The notes below the pieces were generated by a model. It was given only the letters and a program-made list of their open reading frames with translations. It had not been told where the DNA came from and did not search any database. DNA of 64,000 nt from Caulobacter sp. CCUG 60055 (GTDB taxonomy: Bacteria > Pseudomonadota > Alphaproteobacteria > Caulobacterales > Caulobacteraceae), in the NCBI RefSeq assembly GCF_022750545.1, contig NZ_PUIC01000016.1, forward strand, positions 167,530 to 231,529, given 5' to 3'. A program made the translations under genes and the position numbers. Position 1 is the first letter of the stretch, and each line of letters opens with the position of its first letter. This document shows, one piece after another, positions 16,203 to 24,528 of the stretch.

Positions 16203-16649
16203 TCAGCCCTTCAAGCAACTCGACGAGAAGGCTTTATAGGTGGTCTTGGACTTGTCGGCCGCCGACATGGCGTTCCACTTGGAGGCGCAAGCCTTCATCT
16301 TGTTGTTCTGCGAGTTTCCGCCAGCCGCCGGAGCGGTCGCGGTGGGCGCCGGGGCGGTGGCGGCCATGGCCGTCTTGCCCGACATGCAGTCGCTCGAATA
16401 GGCCTTGTAGGTGGTCTTCTTCTTGTCGGCCGCCGACATCGCCTTCCAGCTGGCGGCGCAGGTCTTCATCTTATTGGAGCCGCTGTTCGCGCTCTTGGTC
16501 GCGGCGGCGGGCGCGGCCGTCGTCGCAGGCGCGGCGGTGCTTGTCTTGGCCGGCTTGGCTGCGGGCGCAGCCGTGGTCGCGGATTGCGCGGCCAGGACCG
16601 GAGTGCTGACGATCGCAGCCGCGGCTGCAGCCAGTAAAAGCAGGCGCAT
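16203..16649 (-). CDS. Secreted protein with two PsiF-like repeats
   Basis: 148 residues with a signal peptide (MRLLLLAAAAAAIVSTPVLAA). An Ala/Thr/Pro-rich spacer is followed by two tandem repeats: MKTCAASWKAMSAADKKK with YSSDCMSG, and MKACASKWNAMSAADKSK with FSSSCLKG. Each carries two Cys, as in PsiF-type repeats, a phosphate-starvation-inducible periplasmic family in enterobacteria. The ATG is preceded by GAGGAGAG. Its role is unknown; the repeats are near-identical, which suggests recent internal duplication. Confidence 0.85.
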   Translation of the reverse strand: MRLLLLAAAAAAIVSTPVLAAQSATTAAPAAKPAKTSTAAPATTAAPAAATKSANSGSNKMKTCAASWKAMSAADKKKTTYKAYSSDCMSGKTAMAATAPAPTATAPAAGGNSQNNKMKACASKWNAMSAADKSKTTYKAFSSSCLKG

Positions 16650-17007
16650 TAGTCTCTCCTCTTGAGTTACCCCCCGGAAACACGAGCCTACTCGGACTGG
16701 AACCAACCGCCAAGAGCGCGTCATGGGACCGCGCCGCGACCCGACATTTGTCATGGATCGCTTTGCGGAACCTGGCGTTGATATCCTCGCTGACGAACAG
16801 ACGAGGGGCGGCCATGCGGACTGTTTCCATAAGACCCTGGGGCGCGCCCTTGCTGGACGCGGCGCGACGGCATCAGGCGGACTGCGACTGCTGGATGTGC
16901 GCGTCGCGGCCGCGCGCCTGGTCGAGCGCGCGCCGGCCCAGGGACGGTCAGGACGATCGCGACGCGTCCGCCCGGGCGTGAGGTCGCCGCCACGGCGCTT
17001 GGGCCGC
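16650..17007. other. Intergenic region with one weak ORF
   Basis: Apart from the short ORF at 16814-16981, nothing gene-like is visible. It separates the divergently placed PsiF-like gene promoter region from the 3' end of the aa3-oxidase subunit IV gene. Confidence 0.4.
16814..16981 (+). CDS. Possible small Cys-containing protein (55 residues)
   Basis: An ATG preceded by GAGGGGCG opens a 55-residue frame starting MRTVSIRPWGAPLLDAARR, with a cysteine cluster CDCWMC followed by an Arg/Asp-rich tail. The start signal and Cys cluster are the only support; it could be a chance ORF in GC-rich DNA. Confidence 0.3.
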   Translation: MRTVSIRPWGAPLLDAARRHQADCDCWMCASRPRAWSSARRPRDGQDDRDASARA

Positions 17008-17283
17008 CTATTGCGCGTGGGGCGCGGTCGGAAACTCCGACTTGGGCAGATGCCCGACGCCCTCGCTGCGCGGCCGCAACAGGTAATAGCCGACCACGCC
17101 CACGACCACGGCTGTCGCCAGACCGCCGAGGAACCCGCCGCTGGTGCAGAACCAGACCGTCAGGAACGGCAGGATCACCGCCAAGGACCACATCGTCCAT
17201 CGGATCAGTTGATTGAAATGATGGTAGGTTTCCGCGTGGGCCGGCAGATCGACTTCGCTCGCCGTATGCACGTCTTCAGCCAT
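17008..17283 (-). CDS. aa3-type cytochrome c oxidase subunit IV family protein
   Basis: 91 residues from the ATG at 17283. The sequence AHAETYHHFNQLIRWTMWSLAVILPFLTVWF matches the small subunit IV family found in alphaproteobacterial aa3 oxidases: a short soluble N-terminus, a Tyr-His-x-Phe block, and a hydrophobic helix. A second hydrophobic segment (FLGGLATAVVVGVVGYYLL) follows, which is more than the usual single helix. No oxidase subunit genes are nearby. Confidence 0.8.
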   Translation of the reverse strand: MAEDVHTASEVDLPAHAETYHHFNQLIRWTMWSLAVILPFLTVWFCTSGGFLGGLATAVVVGVVGYYLLRPRSEGVGHLPKSEFPTAPHAQ

Positions 17284-17417
17284 GACCGGGCTCCCCTTGC
17301 ATGGGCTTGACTGGAAAACGGGCGCCCCGCGCCAAGGTTCCCGCGCCGGCGGCCGCTCGACCTGAAACCGTCGTGTGCAATAGGGTCGAACGCGCCCCGT
17401 GTTCCTGGAGCCCCTGG

Positions 17418-18455
17418 ATGAAGCCTTCCCCGGCCCTGCTCGCCCTGAGCGTCGCCCTCGCCGCCAACCTCGCTCTCGGCGGGGCCGCCTTGTCCCAGGG
17501 CTCGCGCACATCGGCGCCCGCCGACGCGGCGCTGAGCGCGCTCAAGCCCGGCCAGTTCATCTGGAGCCCGCAGGTGGCGCCGGACGGCCCGCTGGTCGTC
17601 CTGGTCGACCTGCATCTGCAACAGGCCTACGTCTACCGCAACGGCGTGCGGATCGGCACGACCACCATCTCGAGCGGCCGCAAGGGGCATGAGACCCCCA
17701 CCGGCGTGTTCACCATCCTTCAGAAGGACGCCGACCACCGGTCGAACAAGTACAACAACGCCGCCATGCCGTTCATGGAGAGGCTGACCTGGGACGGCGT
17801 CGCGCTGCACGCCGGGGGCCTGCCGGGCTATCCGTCCAGCCACGGTTGCGTCCATCTGCCGATCGCCTTCGCCCGGGAGCTGTTCGCCGCCACCAAGACC
17901 GGCATGACGGTGGTCATCGTCGATGGCGCCGCCGCGCCGCGGCTGGAGGCCAGCGCGGTGATGACCGCCTATGACGCCAAGTCGGGCGAGCGCCTGCCGC
18001 AGGAGACCGGCCTGGCGGAAGGGCAGAGCTATCGCTGGCGGCCCGACATCGCTCCCAGCGGGCCGGTGACGGTGATCATCAGCGGCGCGGATAGGCGGGT
18101 GGTGGTCAGCCGCAACGGCAAGGAGATCGGCCGGGCCCGACTGAAGGTCGAGGGCGACGCGCCGCTGGGGACGCACGCCCTGGTGCTGATGGACGGCGCC
18201 CAGCCCGGCGAGAACCCGTTCCTGCCCGGCCGCCCCAACCCCAACTGGATGCATCTCGACCTGCCGGGCCCCGGCGACGCCGCCGGAACCCCGCCCGATC
18301 CGGCCATCGTCTCGCGACTCAGCGTCTCGCAGGATTTCGCCAGACTGGTGTTCGACATCCTGCGCCCAGGAGCCACCGTGCTGGTCACCGACGACGCGAT
18401 TCTGCCGCAGACCAGCGGCCAGAGCCTCAAAATTCTGGACGTCGGCACGAAATGA
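17418..18455 (+). CDS. L,D-transpeptidase (YkuD domain), exported
   Basis: 345 residues from the ATG at 17418 with GGAG upstream. A signal peptide (about residues 1-30) leads to a YkuD domain with LVDLHLQQAYVYRNGVRIG, GRKGHETPTGVFTI and the catalytic motif HAGGLPGYPSSHGCVHLP (Cys near residue 147). A C-terminal half (about 200-345) contains a second repeat-like beta module without a catalytic Cys. The enzyme cross-links peptidoglycan (3-3 links) or attaches proteins in the periplasm. Confidence 0.9.
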   Translation: MKPSPALLALSVALAANLALGGAALSQGSRTSAPADAALSALKPGQFIWSPQVAPDGPLVVLVDLHLQQAYVYRNGVRIGTTTISSGRKGHETPTGVFTILQKDADHRSNKYNNAAMPFMERLTWDGVALHAGGLPGYPSSHGCVHLPIAFARELFAATKTGMTVVIVDGAAAPRLEASAVMTAYDAKSGERLPQETGLAEGQSYRWRPDIAPSGPVTVIISGADRRVVVSRNGKEIGRARLKVEGDAPLGTHALVLMDGAQPGENPFLPGRPNPNWMHLDLPGPGDAAGTPPDPAIVSRLSVSQDFARLVFDILRPGATVLVTDDAILPQTSGQSLKILDVGTK

Positions 18456-18520
18456 ACCCGCCCTGCCCGCAGTCGGGCACGAAAAATGCGGCCTCGATCA
18501 AGAAAATGGTCGCCCCGCCC

Positions 18521-18548
18521 TTGCATCCCTCGCGAATGGGCTTATTTC
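18521..18548 (+). promoter_or_regulatory. Weak promoter candidate for the sRNA at 18555-18619
   Basis: TTGCAT at 18521-18526, 16 bases, then TATTTC at 18543-18548. This would start a transcript near 18555, just before the first hairpin. The match to consensus is modest. Confidence 0.35.
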
Positions 18549-18554
18549 ACGCCC

Positions 18555-18619
18555 TGCCCTTCTTGGGCGTTTCCTCCCTATGACTTCAGGCCGCGCCGGC
18601 GACGGCGCGGCCTTTTTTT
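18555..18619 (+). ncRNA. Candidate small RNA resembling the alphaproteobacterial MmgR (alpha-r8) family
   Basis: A small hairpin (GCCC-TTCTT-GGGC) is followed by TTTCCTCCCT at 18570-18579 and then a perfect intrinsic terminator (18589-18619). From memory, the MmgR/alpha-r8 family has a conserved single-stranded UUUCCUCCCU motif between a 5' hairpin and the terminator; MmgR influences polyhydroxybutyrate accumulation in Sinorhizobium meliloti. The region lies between convergent genes and has no ORF. The C-rich motif could pair with Shine-Dalgarno sequences. The 5' end is a guess. Confidence 0.6.
18589..18619 (+). terminator. Intrinsic terminator (sRNA candidate)
   Basis: Arms GGCCGCGCC and GGCGCGGCC form a perfect 9-bp stem with a 6-base loop (GGCGAC), followed by seven T. 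The last T is the first base of the stop codon of the convergent receiver gene. It is 134 bases after the L,D-transpeptidase stop and may serve both that gene and the sRNA. Confidence 0.9.
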
Positions 18620-19014
18620 CAGCTGGCGAGCCGGTCGATCAGTTGCACGACCCGCTCGGTCAGATAGGGCTTGGGCAGGAAGGCTTCGGGCATGTCGCCG
18701 GCCGGGGGACATGTCTGCCCCGAGGTCAGCACGACCCGCAGGTGCGGGCGACGGCGACGGGCGATGCGAGCCAGGGTCAGGCCGTCCAGCGCGCCCATGT
18801 TGATGTCGCTGAACAGCACGACCACGTCGTCATGGGATTCCAGCACCGCCAAGGCCTCCTCGCCGCTGTCGGCCTCCAGCACCTCGTAGCCGGCGTCGGC
18901 CAGCGCCGTGGCCGCCACCGCGCGCGTCAGCACCTCGTCGTCGACCACCAGCACCACCGCCCGGGCTGGCCTCGCGCCCGCGCTTTCCGAGGTCCGCTCG
19001 CCGCTTTCGATCAT
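18619..19014 (-). CDS. Single-domain response regulator
   Basis: 131 residues. A polar N-terminal extension of about 18 residues precedes a receiver domain with VVDDE, phosphoacceptor Asp in VVLFSDINMGALDG, Thr/Ser in VVLTSGQ, and Lys in FLPKPYL. There is no output domain. It has no adjacent kinase; it resembles the receivers that work with HWE kinases in this family. Confidence 0.9.
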   Translation of the reverse strand: MIESGERTSESAGARPARAVVLVVDDEVLTRAVAATALADAGYEVLEADSGEEALAVLESHDDVVVLFSDINMGALDGLTLARIARRRRPHLRVVLTSGQTCPPAGDMPEAFLPKPYLTERVVQLIDRLAS

Positions 19015-19500
19015 CGCCGATCGCCTTCGCCGTCACCGCCGCGCCGGACACGGCCGGATCGCGACGACGATCGGGCGCCCAAGGGCGTCCGAACACCATG
19101 CCGAGGTCGAAGGTCCGAAAGAGAGAACCTGTCGATCGGCACGACATAAATTCGGTTAAGCCCCTCGCAGTTCCGCGTCATATGACCGCAACTACTGCCG
19201 AGGGCCGACGATGTACCAAAAATGCGACAGGTCGCGAAGTAGAAGGCGCTTCCAATAGTTAATGGGCGCGTGGGGCGGCCGCCTGTCGACGTTCGCGCTC
19301 CGGCGCGCTCGGGGGGATGAGCGCGTCAGCCGCGAGGTCCGGACGGCCGCCCGGCTTGAAGGCCTCGCCAAGAGGGAAGGAACCTCGGGGCGGCGCCACG
19401 TCCGTTCAAGCCCGCTCAGAGTGCCGCGCCGACGGGCGGGCGGCCATGGCGCGACCGCCCGAAATGGGCGCCTGGCCGATCAGGCCTCGGGCTGCGCAGT
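19015..19500. other. Intergenic region, no gene seen
   Basis: 486 bases between the receiver gene and the sigma factor gene, both on the minus strand. No convincing ORF, no terminator with a T-run and no clear GGAAC-type stress promoter were found. An AT-richer patch at about 19145-19260 may carry the receiver promoter. Confidence 0.4.
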
Positions 19501-20073
19501 TCAGGCCGCCAGAGCCAGCAGCGAGTCGATCACGCCGCCTTTGTCGGGCGCCCCGTCCGAGGGATTGAGCAGACCGGCGAGTTGAGCGCGAGCCCGGTTG
19601 ACCCTGCTCTTGATGGTGCCCACCGCGCACCCGCAGATCTCGGCCGCCTCCTCGTAGGACAGCCCGGCGGCGGCGACCAGAATCAGCGATTCCCGATGAT
19701 GGGCGGGCAGGCTGTCCAGGGCCCGGCGCAGGTCCTCCAGCTGGGCCCGCCATTCCTGCACGGGCTCGCTCCTCAAGGTCGCGGCGTAGGCGCCGCTCGG
19801 GTCGGCGACCTCGCGCTGGCGCTTGCGGGTCATGGTGTAGAACGTGTTGCGCAGGATGGTGAACAGCCAGGCCCGCAGGTTGGTGCCGGGCGTGAAGCTC
19901 TCCCTGTGGCTCCAGGCCTTGATCAGGCATTCCTGCACCAGATCGTCGGCGTCGGCCGCGTTGCGGCTGAGCGACTGGGCGAAGGCGCGCAGGTGGGGAA
20001 TCATCGCGACGACGTCGTCGCGCCACGTATCGGTCTTGTCTTCGGCCCCGCGAACATCGTTGGTGTTCGACAT
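19501..20073 (-). CDS. ECF sigma factor, EcfG (general stress response) type
   Basis: 190 residues from the ATG at 20073 with GAGGAG upstream. Sigma2 has RNAADADDLVQECLIKAW and GTNLRAWLFTILRNTFY; sigma4 has LPAHHRESLILVAAAGLSYEEAAEICGCAVGTIKSR. These are the hallmarks of EcfG-type factors, which drive the alphaproteobacterial general stress response and are normally held by NepR. No nepR, phyR or kinase gene is adjacent, so this may be an accessory paralogue (as SigU is to SigT in Caulobacter). That comparison is inference. Confidence 0.85.
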   Translation of the reverse strand: MSNTNDVRGAEDKTDTWRDDVVAMIPHLRAFAQSLSRNAADADDLVQECLIKAWSHRESFTPGTNLRAWLFTILRNTFYTMTRKRQREVADPSGAYAATLRSEPVQEWRAQLEDLRRALDSLPAHHRESLILVAAAGLSYEEAAEICGCAVGTIKSRVNRARAQLAGLLNPSDGAPDKGGVIDSLLALAA

Positions 20074-20295
20074 GCTTCGGCTCCTCGGGATTTCCTTGGA
20101 TCGGCCGGCGTCAACCAGCAGGCGAATTGCCTTAACTAATGCCGGAGCGCCCCCGACGTTCCGAGATTTCCGGGCTCGGCGGAGGAGCCGCAGCCTTCCG
20201 GCCCGCGCGCCGGCCGCCGATTTCCGCTTGCACGGCAACGACCTTCGTTGAACCTTGCCCTCTTCGAAAAAGTCCTGAAAAAGAGTCGCAAAAGC

Positions 20296-20832
20296 GTGAT
20301 CGGCGATGTCGTCTCCACAGTCTCGGATCGGATCGAAACCGATCGCCTGACGCTCTCGCGGCACCGCCTGGACGATTTCACCGACAGCCTGTCCATGTGG
20401 TCGGACCCCGAGATCGCCCGCCATATCAGCGGAAGGCCCTCGACGGCCGAGGACGTGTGGTCTCGCCTGCTGCGCTATGTCGGCCATTGGCAGGCGCTGG
20501 GCTACGGCTACTGGCTCATCCGCGAGAAGGACACCGGCCGTTTCGTCGGCGAGATCGGCTTCGCCGATTTCAAGCGCGAGATCGACCCGCCCTTCGACGG
20601 CGCGCCCGAGATGGGCTGGGCCCTCTGCTCGTGGGCCCAGGGGCGCGGCTACGCCTTCGAGGCCCTCAACGCCGCGCTAGACTGGGGACGGGCGCGGTTC
20701 GACGGCGCGCATGTCGTCTGCATGATCTCGCCCCTGAACGCGCCCTCGATCCGCCTGGCGGAGCGGGCCGGTTTCCGCCGCTACGCCGAGACCGACTACA
20801 AGGGCTCGCCCACCCTGCTGTTCCGGCTCTAG
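20296..20832 (+). CDS. GNAT-family N-acetyltransferase (RimJ-like)
   Basis: 178 residues from the GTG at 20296; a TTG at 20248 would add 16 residues but has no ribosome site. The protein opens with RIETDRLTLSRHRLDDF and contains SDPEIARHISGRPST, YWLIREKDTGRFVGEIGF, the acetyl-CoA loop region WAQGRGYAFEALNAALDWG and SPLNAPSIRLAERAGFRRY. This is the pattern of RimJ/RimL-type acetyltransferases. The substrate is unknown. Confidence 0.85.
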   Translation: MIGDVVSTVSDRIETDRLTLSRHRLDDFTDSLSMWSDPEIARHISGRPSTAEDVWSRLLRYVGHWQALGYGYWLIREKDTGRFVGEIGFADFKREIDPPFDGAPEMGWALCSWAQGRGYAFEALNAALDWGRARFDGAHVVCMISPLNAPSIRLAERAGFRRYAETDYKGSPTLLFRL

Positions 20833-20838
20833 GGTCCG

Positions 20839-22494
20839 TCAGCGCCGCTCGCCGGCGGTGGCGTCGCGGGCGGCCTTGAACTCGGCCCCCGCCTTCCATT
20901 CCGGCCAGTCGCGCGATTGCGCCAGGCCGCGGCCAAGATCGTACAGCACCGACACGGCCTGCACCTGGCCGCCCATGTCCCAGTCCGGGCTCCATTCGTC
21001 GCCGGGCTGGTGATACTTCTGCGCGTTGTAGGCGTTGCGCTTGGCCGCGCCGACCGCCCGGCCGCCGACGACCAGATCGTCGCCCATCGAGAAGGACAGG
21101 GCCGGCACGCCGCGCTTCGACAGCGAGAAATGGTCCGACCGATAGAAGTGCCCGGCCTCGGGCGAAGGGTCCGGCGTATAGGCCAGGCCGTGCGCCACGC
21201 CGACGGCGATCAGGCGGTCGAGCAGGTCGTTCTCGGCGCCGCCGAACGTACTGATGTCGCGCGTGCGCCCCCAGACGCCCAGCATGTCCATATTGACGTC
21301 GCCGACCGTCTTGCTCAGCGGATAGATCGGATTCGCGGCGTAATACTCAGATCCCAGAAGATATTTTTCCTCCGCGGTCACGGACATGAAAACCACCGTC
21401 CGCTCGGTGCGCGGCGCGGCGGCGAACATCCGGCCCAACTCCAACAGGGCGGCCACGCCCGTCGCATTGTCGACGGCGCCGTTGTAGATGCGGTCGCCCC
21501 TGGCGTCCGGCGCGCCGACGCCCAGATGGTCCCAGTGGGCCGAATAGATCACCGTCTCGTCCGGCCGCTTGGCGCCGGTCAGCCGTCCCAGGACGTTGTG
21601 ACTGACGATCACCTTGTGATCGACCGCATAGTCGGCCGACAGGCTGGCCCCCGCCAGGACCACCGGCTTGAAGCCGCGGGTCTGGGCCTGCTTCTTCAGG
21701 GCTTCGAAATCGAGGCCGGAACGCTTGAACAGGTCGACGGCGACGTCGCGCTGGACCCAGCCCTCCAGGGTCGGGTGCGTCCTGGCCGGGTCGGGCCGCA
21801 CGATGTCGAACTGGGCGTTGGTGTTGGAGTTCTTCACCGTCTCCCAGCCATAGGAGGCCGGCGCGGTCTCGTGGACGATCAACACGCCCAGGGCGCCCTG
21901 ACGCGCGCCCTCCTCGAACTTGTAGGTCCAGCGGCCATAATAGGTCATGGCCTTGCCGCCGAAGTCGCCCTGGCCGGTCTCGAAGTCCGGGTCGTTGATC
22001 AGCACGACGGCGATCTTGCCCTTCAGGTCGACGCCCTTGAAGTCGTCCCAGCCCCGCTCGGGCGCCTTGACGCCATAGCCGACGAAGACCAGCGGCGCGT
22101 CCTTGATCGCCACGCGATCGACATTGGTCTGGGTGGCCCGGATGGCGATCTGCTGACCCTGGGCCAGGGGATCGGCGCGGCCGCCGGCGGTCAGGTCGAG
22201 CCGCAGCGGCCCACGGATCTCGAACCGGGCCAGGGGCACGTCCTGCGTCCAGGCGCGCTTTCCGTCCTTGATCTCGCCGCCCGGCTCCAGGCCCGCGGCC
22301 TCCATCTGCTGGATCAGGTAGGCGATGGTCTTGTCCTCGCCCGTCGTCGCCGGTCCCCGTCCCTCGAAGGCGTCCGAGGCCAGCACCTTGACGTCGGCGG
22401 TCAGCCGCGCCGGATCGGGGATCGGCTGGGGCGCCGGCGCAGCGGCGGCGAGCAACGGCGCGGCGGCCAGGGCGGCGAGGAGGAGCTGTTTCAT
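20839..22494 (-). CDS. M28-family zinc metallopeptidase, exported
   Basis: 551 residues from the ATG at 22494, with a signal peptide (MKQLLLAALAAAPLLAAAAP). A PA-like insert (about 150-290, FVGYGVKAPERGWDDF) precedes the M28 domain. Metal ligands appear in order: His in YSAHWDHLG, Asp in NGAVDNATGVAALLELG, Glu pair in VTAEEKYLLGSEYY, Asp in VNMDMLG and His in YRSDHFSLSKRG. It should act as a periplasmic or outer-membrane-facing aminopeptidase or carboxypeptidase. It ends 7 bases from the convergent GNAT gene. Confidence 0.9.
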   Translation of the reverse strand: MKQLLLAALAAAPLLAAAAPAPQPIPDPARLTADVKVLASDAFEGRGPATTGEDKTIAYLIQQMEAAGLEPGGEIKDGKRAWTQDVPLARFEIRGPLRLDLTAGGRADPLAQGQQIAIRATQTNVDRVAIKDAPLVFVGYGVKAPERGWDDFKGVDLKGKIAVVLINDPDFETGQGDFGGKAMTYYGRWTYKFEEGARQGALGVLIVHETAPASYGWETVKNSNTNAQFDIVRPDPARTHPTLEGWVQRDVAVDLFKRSGLDFEALKKQAQTRGFKPVVLAGASLSADYAVDHKVIVSHNVLGRLTGAKRPDETVIYSAHWDHLGVGAPDARGDRIYNGAVDNATGVAALLELGRMFAAAPRTERTVVFMSVTAEEKYLLGSEYYAANPIYPLSKTVGDVNMDMLGVWGRTRDISTFGGAENDLLDRLIAVGVAHGLAYTPDPSPEAGHFYRSDHFSLSKRGVPALSFSMGDDLVVGGRAVGAAKRNAYNAQKYHQPGDEWSPDWDMGGQVQAVSVLYDLGRGLAQSRDWPEWKAGAEFKAARDATAGERR

Positions 22495-22624
22495 CGGGAA
22501 GGCCTTACGCGAAACTGGAACCGACCCTACCGCCCCGCGCCCGGCAGCGCCAAGCGCTAGGCGGCGTAACTTCGCCGGGGGCGGATCGCCGCGCGGACGG
22601 GAATCGGCGCAGGATGCAGTCGTC

Positions 22625-23152
22625 ATGGCCGTTTCCTTCGAAGGCTTCCCGCGCGTCCTGGAGCGATCCGCCCTGCGGCCCGGCCGCTGGTTCATCGCCG
22701 CCGAAGGCCTGCGCCCGATCCTTTGCTTCGCCACCGACGTGATGGAAGGCGAGCATCAGCTGGCGCTGACGCTGGGCGCCTCGCGCCCTGAGCTGCTCGA
22801 CGTCGAGGCCGCGCCGATGGCGGCCCTGGCCGGCCCCTTCGCGACGGTCGAGGACGAGCTGGTGTTCGCTCCCGGGCTCGACGCGCAAAAGCCGGTGCTG
22901 GCCGCCCCCGCCCGGCGGACCTTCCGGACCGGGGCCCTGCTGCGGCTTCGCAACGGCGACCTGGGCATGGCGTTCGCGGCCCCGGTCAGCGGCGAACGGG
23001 CCATCGTCTCCCTGGTTTCGGGCCTGAGGATCGAGAGCTACGACCTGGTGTTCGAGCGCTGGTCGCTTTCGCTGCGCCGGGGCGGCGCCCAGACCCTGAT
23101 CGGCGTTTTCCGGCCGACCCACGCCGCCCTCGCCGAGGAGCGGCGCGCCTAG
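22625..23152 (+). CDS. Hypothetical protein, unrecognised family
   Basis: 175 residues from the ATG at 22625; the frame extends upstream without a better start. The sequence is hydrophobic/beta-rich without transmembrane segments (RSALRPGRWFIAAEGLRPI, FATVEDELVFAPGLDAQ, LVSGLRIESYDLVFERWSLSL). No catalytic motif or signal peptide is seen. It is divergent from the M28 peptidase and convergent with the P450 gene, so it is probably monocistronic. Confidence 0.65.
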   Translation: MAVSFEGFPRVLERSALRPGRWFIAAEGLRPILCFATDVMEGEHQLALTLGASRPELLDVEAAPMAALAGPFATVEDELVFAPGLDAQKPVLAAPARRTFRTGALLRLRNGDLGMAFAAPVSGERAIVSLVSGLRIESYDLVFERWSLSLRRGGAQTLIGVFRPTHAALAEERRA

Positions 23153-23158
23153 CCGGCG

Positions 23159-24403
23159 TCAGGCGTGGATGCGGACCGGCAGAGTTTCGTATCCCTTGAC
23201 GAAGCTGGAATAGACCCGGCGCGGCTCGCCCAGCACCTCGATCGACTTGAACCGCTTGAGGATCTCTTCCCAGATGATCTTGAGCTGCAGCTCGGCCAGT
23301 CGGTTGCCGACGCAGCGGTGGATGCCGAAGCCGAACGACAGGTGCTGGCGCACGCGCGGACGCTCGATCCAGTAACGGTTCGGGTCCTCGATCACCTCCT
23401 CGTCGCGGTTGCCCGAGACGTACCACATGATGACCTTGTCGCCCTTGCGGATGGTCTTGCCGCCCAGCTCCGTATCCTGGGTCGCCGTGCGGCGCATATG
23501 CGCCAGCGGGGTCTGCCAGCGGATGGTCTCGGAGACCATGTTGGGGATCAGGTCGTGGTTCGCCGTCAGCAAGGCGTACTGGTCGGGGTTCTGGTTCAGG
23601 GCCAGGACGCTGCCGGTGATGGTGTTGCGCGTGGTGTCGTTGCCGCCGACGATCAGCAGGACGAGATTACCCAGATACTCCATGCGGTCCATGTTCCGCG
23701 TGGACTCGCCATGGGCCAGCATCGAGATCAGGTCGCCGCGCGGCGGCGCGTTGACGCGCTCGTTCCAAAGCCGGGTGAAATAGTCGACGCACTCATAGAG
23801 CTCGGCCCGGCGCTGGTCGTCGGACTCGACGATGCCGCTCTCGGGACTGGCGGTCGCCACGTCGGACCACCGTGTCAGCTTGCGTCTGTCTTCCCACGGA
23901 AAGTCGAACAGGGTCGCCAGGGTCATGGTCGTCAGTTCGATCGAGACCTTGTCCACCCAGTCGATCTCCTCGCCGACGGGCAGGCTGTCGAGAATGGCCC
24001 CAGCCCGCTCCCGGATGATCGGCTCCAGCGCGGCGAGGTTTGGCCCCGCGACGACCGGGCTGACCACCTTGCGCTGGGCGTCGTGCTTGGGCGGGTCCAT
24101 GGCGATGAACATAGGCAGCTGGAAGTCGTCCTCCGGGTCGGCGATGGTGATCGCCCGCTCCGAGGAGAACACCGCCGGATTGGTGTCGACGGCCATGATG
24201 TCGTTGTACCGGGTCACCGACCAGTAGGGCCCGAACTCGTGCTCGGTCTGCAGGTGGACCGGCGCCTCTTTGCGCAGCCGCTCGAAATAGGGCCACATGG
24301 AGTCGGTCCGGAAAAGTTCCGGGTCCGCGACGTTGATCTGGTCTAGAGGCAACGAATAGGCCCTGGCCCTCGCCGCCGCCTGCACATCAAAGGCGTCGTC
24401 CAT
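23159..24403 (-). CDS. Cytochrome P450, CYP153-like (alkane/fatty acid terminal hydroxylase)
   Basis: 414 residues. Family-defining features are the I-helix VGGNDTTRNTITG, the heme loop HLSFGFGIHRCVGNRLAE with the Cys ligand, and the N-terminal part SSERAITIADPEDDFQLPM and MDPPKHDAQRKVVSP, which closely match what I know of bacterial CYP153 enzymes. These hydroxylate terminal carbons of alkanes or fatty acids and need a ferredoxin and ferredoxin reductase. No redox partner gene is nearby. It is a soluble enzyme without a membrane anchor. Confidence 0.9.
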   Translation of the reverse strand: MDDAFDVQAAARARAYSLPLDQINVADPELFRTDSMWPYFERLRKEAPVHLQTEHEFGPYWSVTRYNDIMAVDTNPAVFSSERAITIADPEDDFQLPMFIAMDPPKHDAQRKVVSPVVAGPNLAALEPIIRERAGAILDSLPVGEEIDWVDKVSIELTTMTLATLFDFPWEDRRKLTRWSDVATASPESGIVESDDQRRAELYECVDYFTRLWNERVNAPPRGDLISMLAHGESTRNMDRMEYLGNLVLLIVGGNDTTRNTITGSVLALNQNPDQYALLTANHDLIPNMVSETIRWQTPLAHMRRTATQDTELGGKTIRKGDKVIMWYVSGNRDEEVIEDPNRYWIERPRVRQHLSFGFGIHRCVGNRLAELQLKIIWEEILKRFKSIEVLGEPRRVYSSFVKGYETLPVRIHA

Positions 24404-24528
24404 CGCGTCATCCTCCAGCTCGGCTTCAAACGGCCGTTCGAAGGATTAGGGCGCCACGCGGCCGAAGATGGCAAGAGGCCCCGCGCGCCGTTGTCGGGAT
24501 CAGGCGGAAGGCGACCCGCCGGCGCGCC

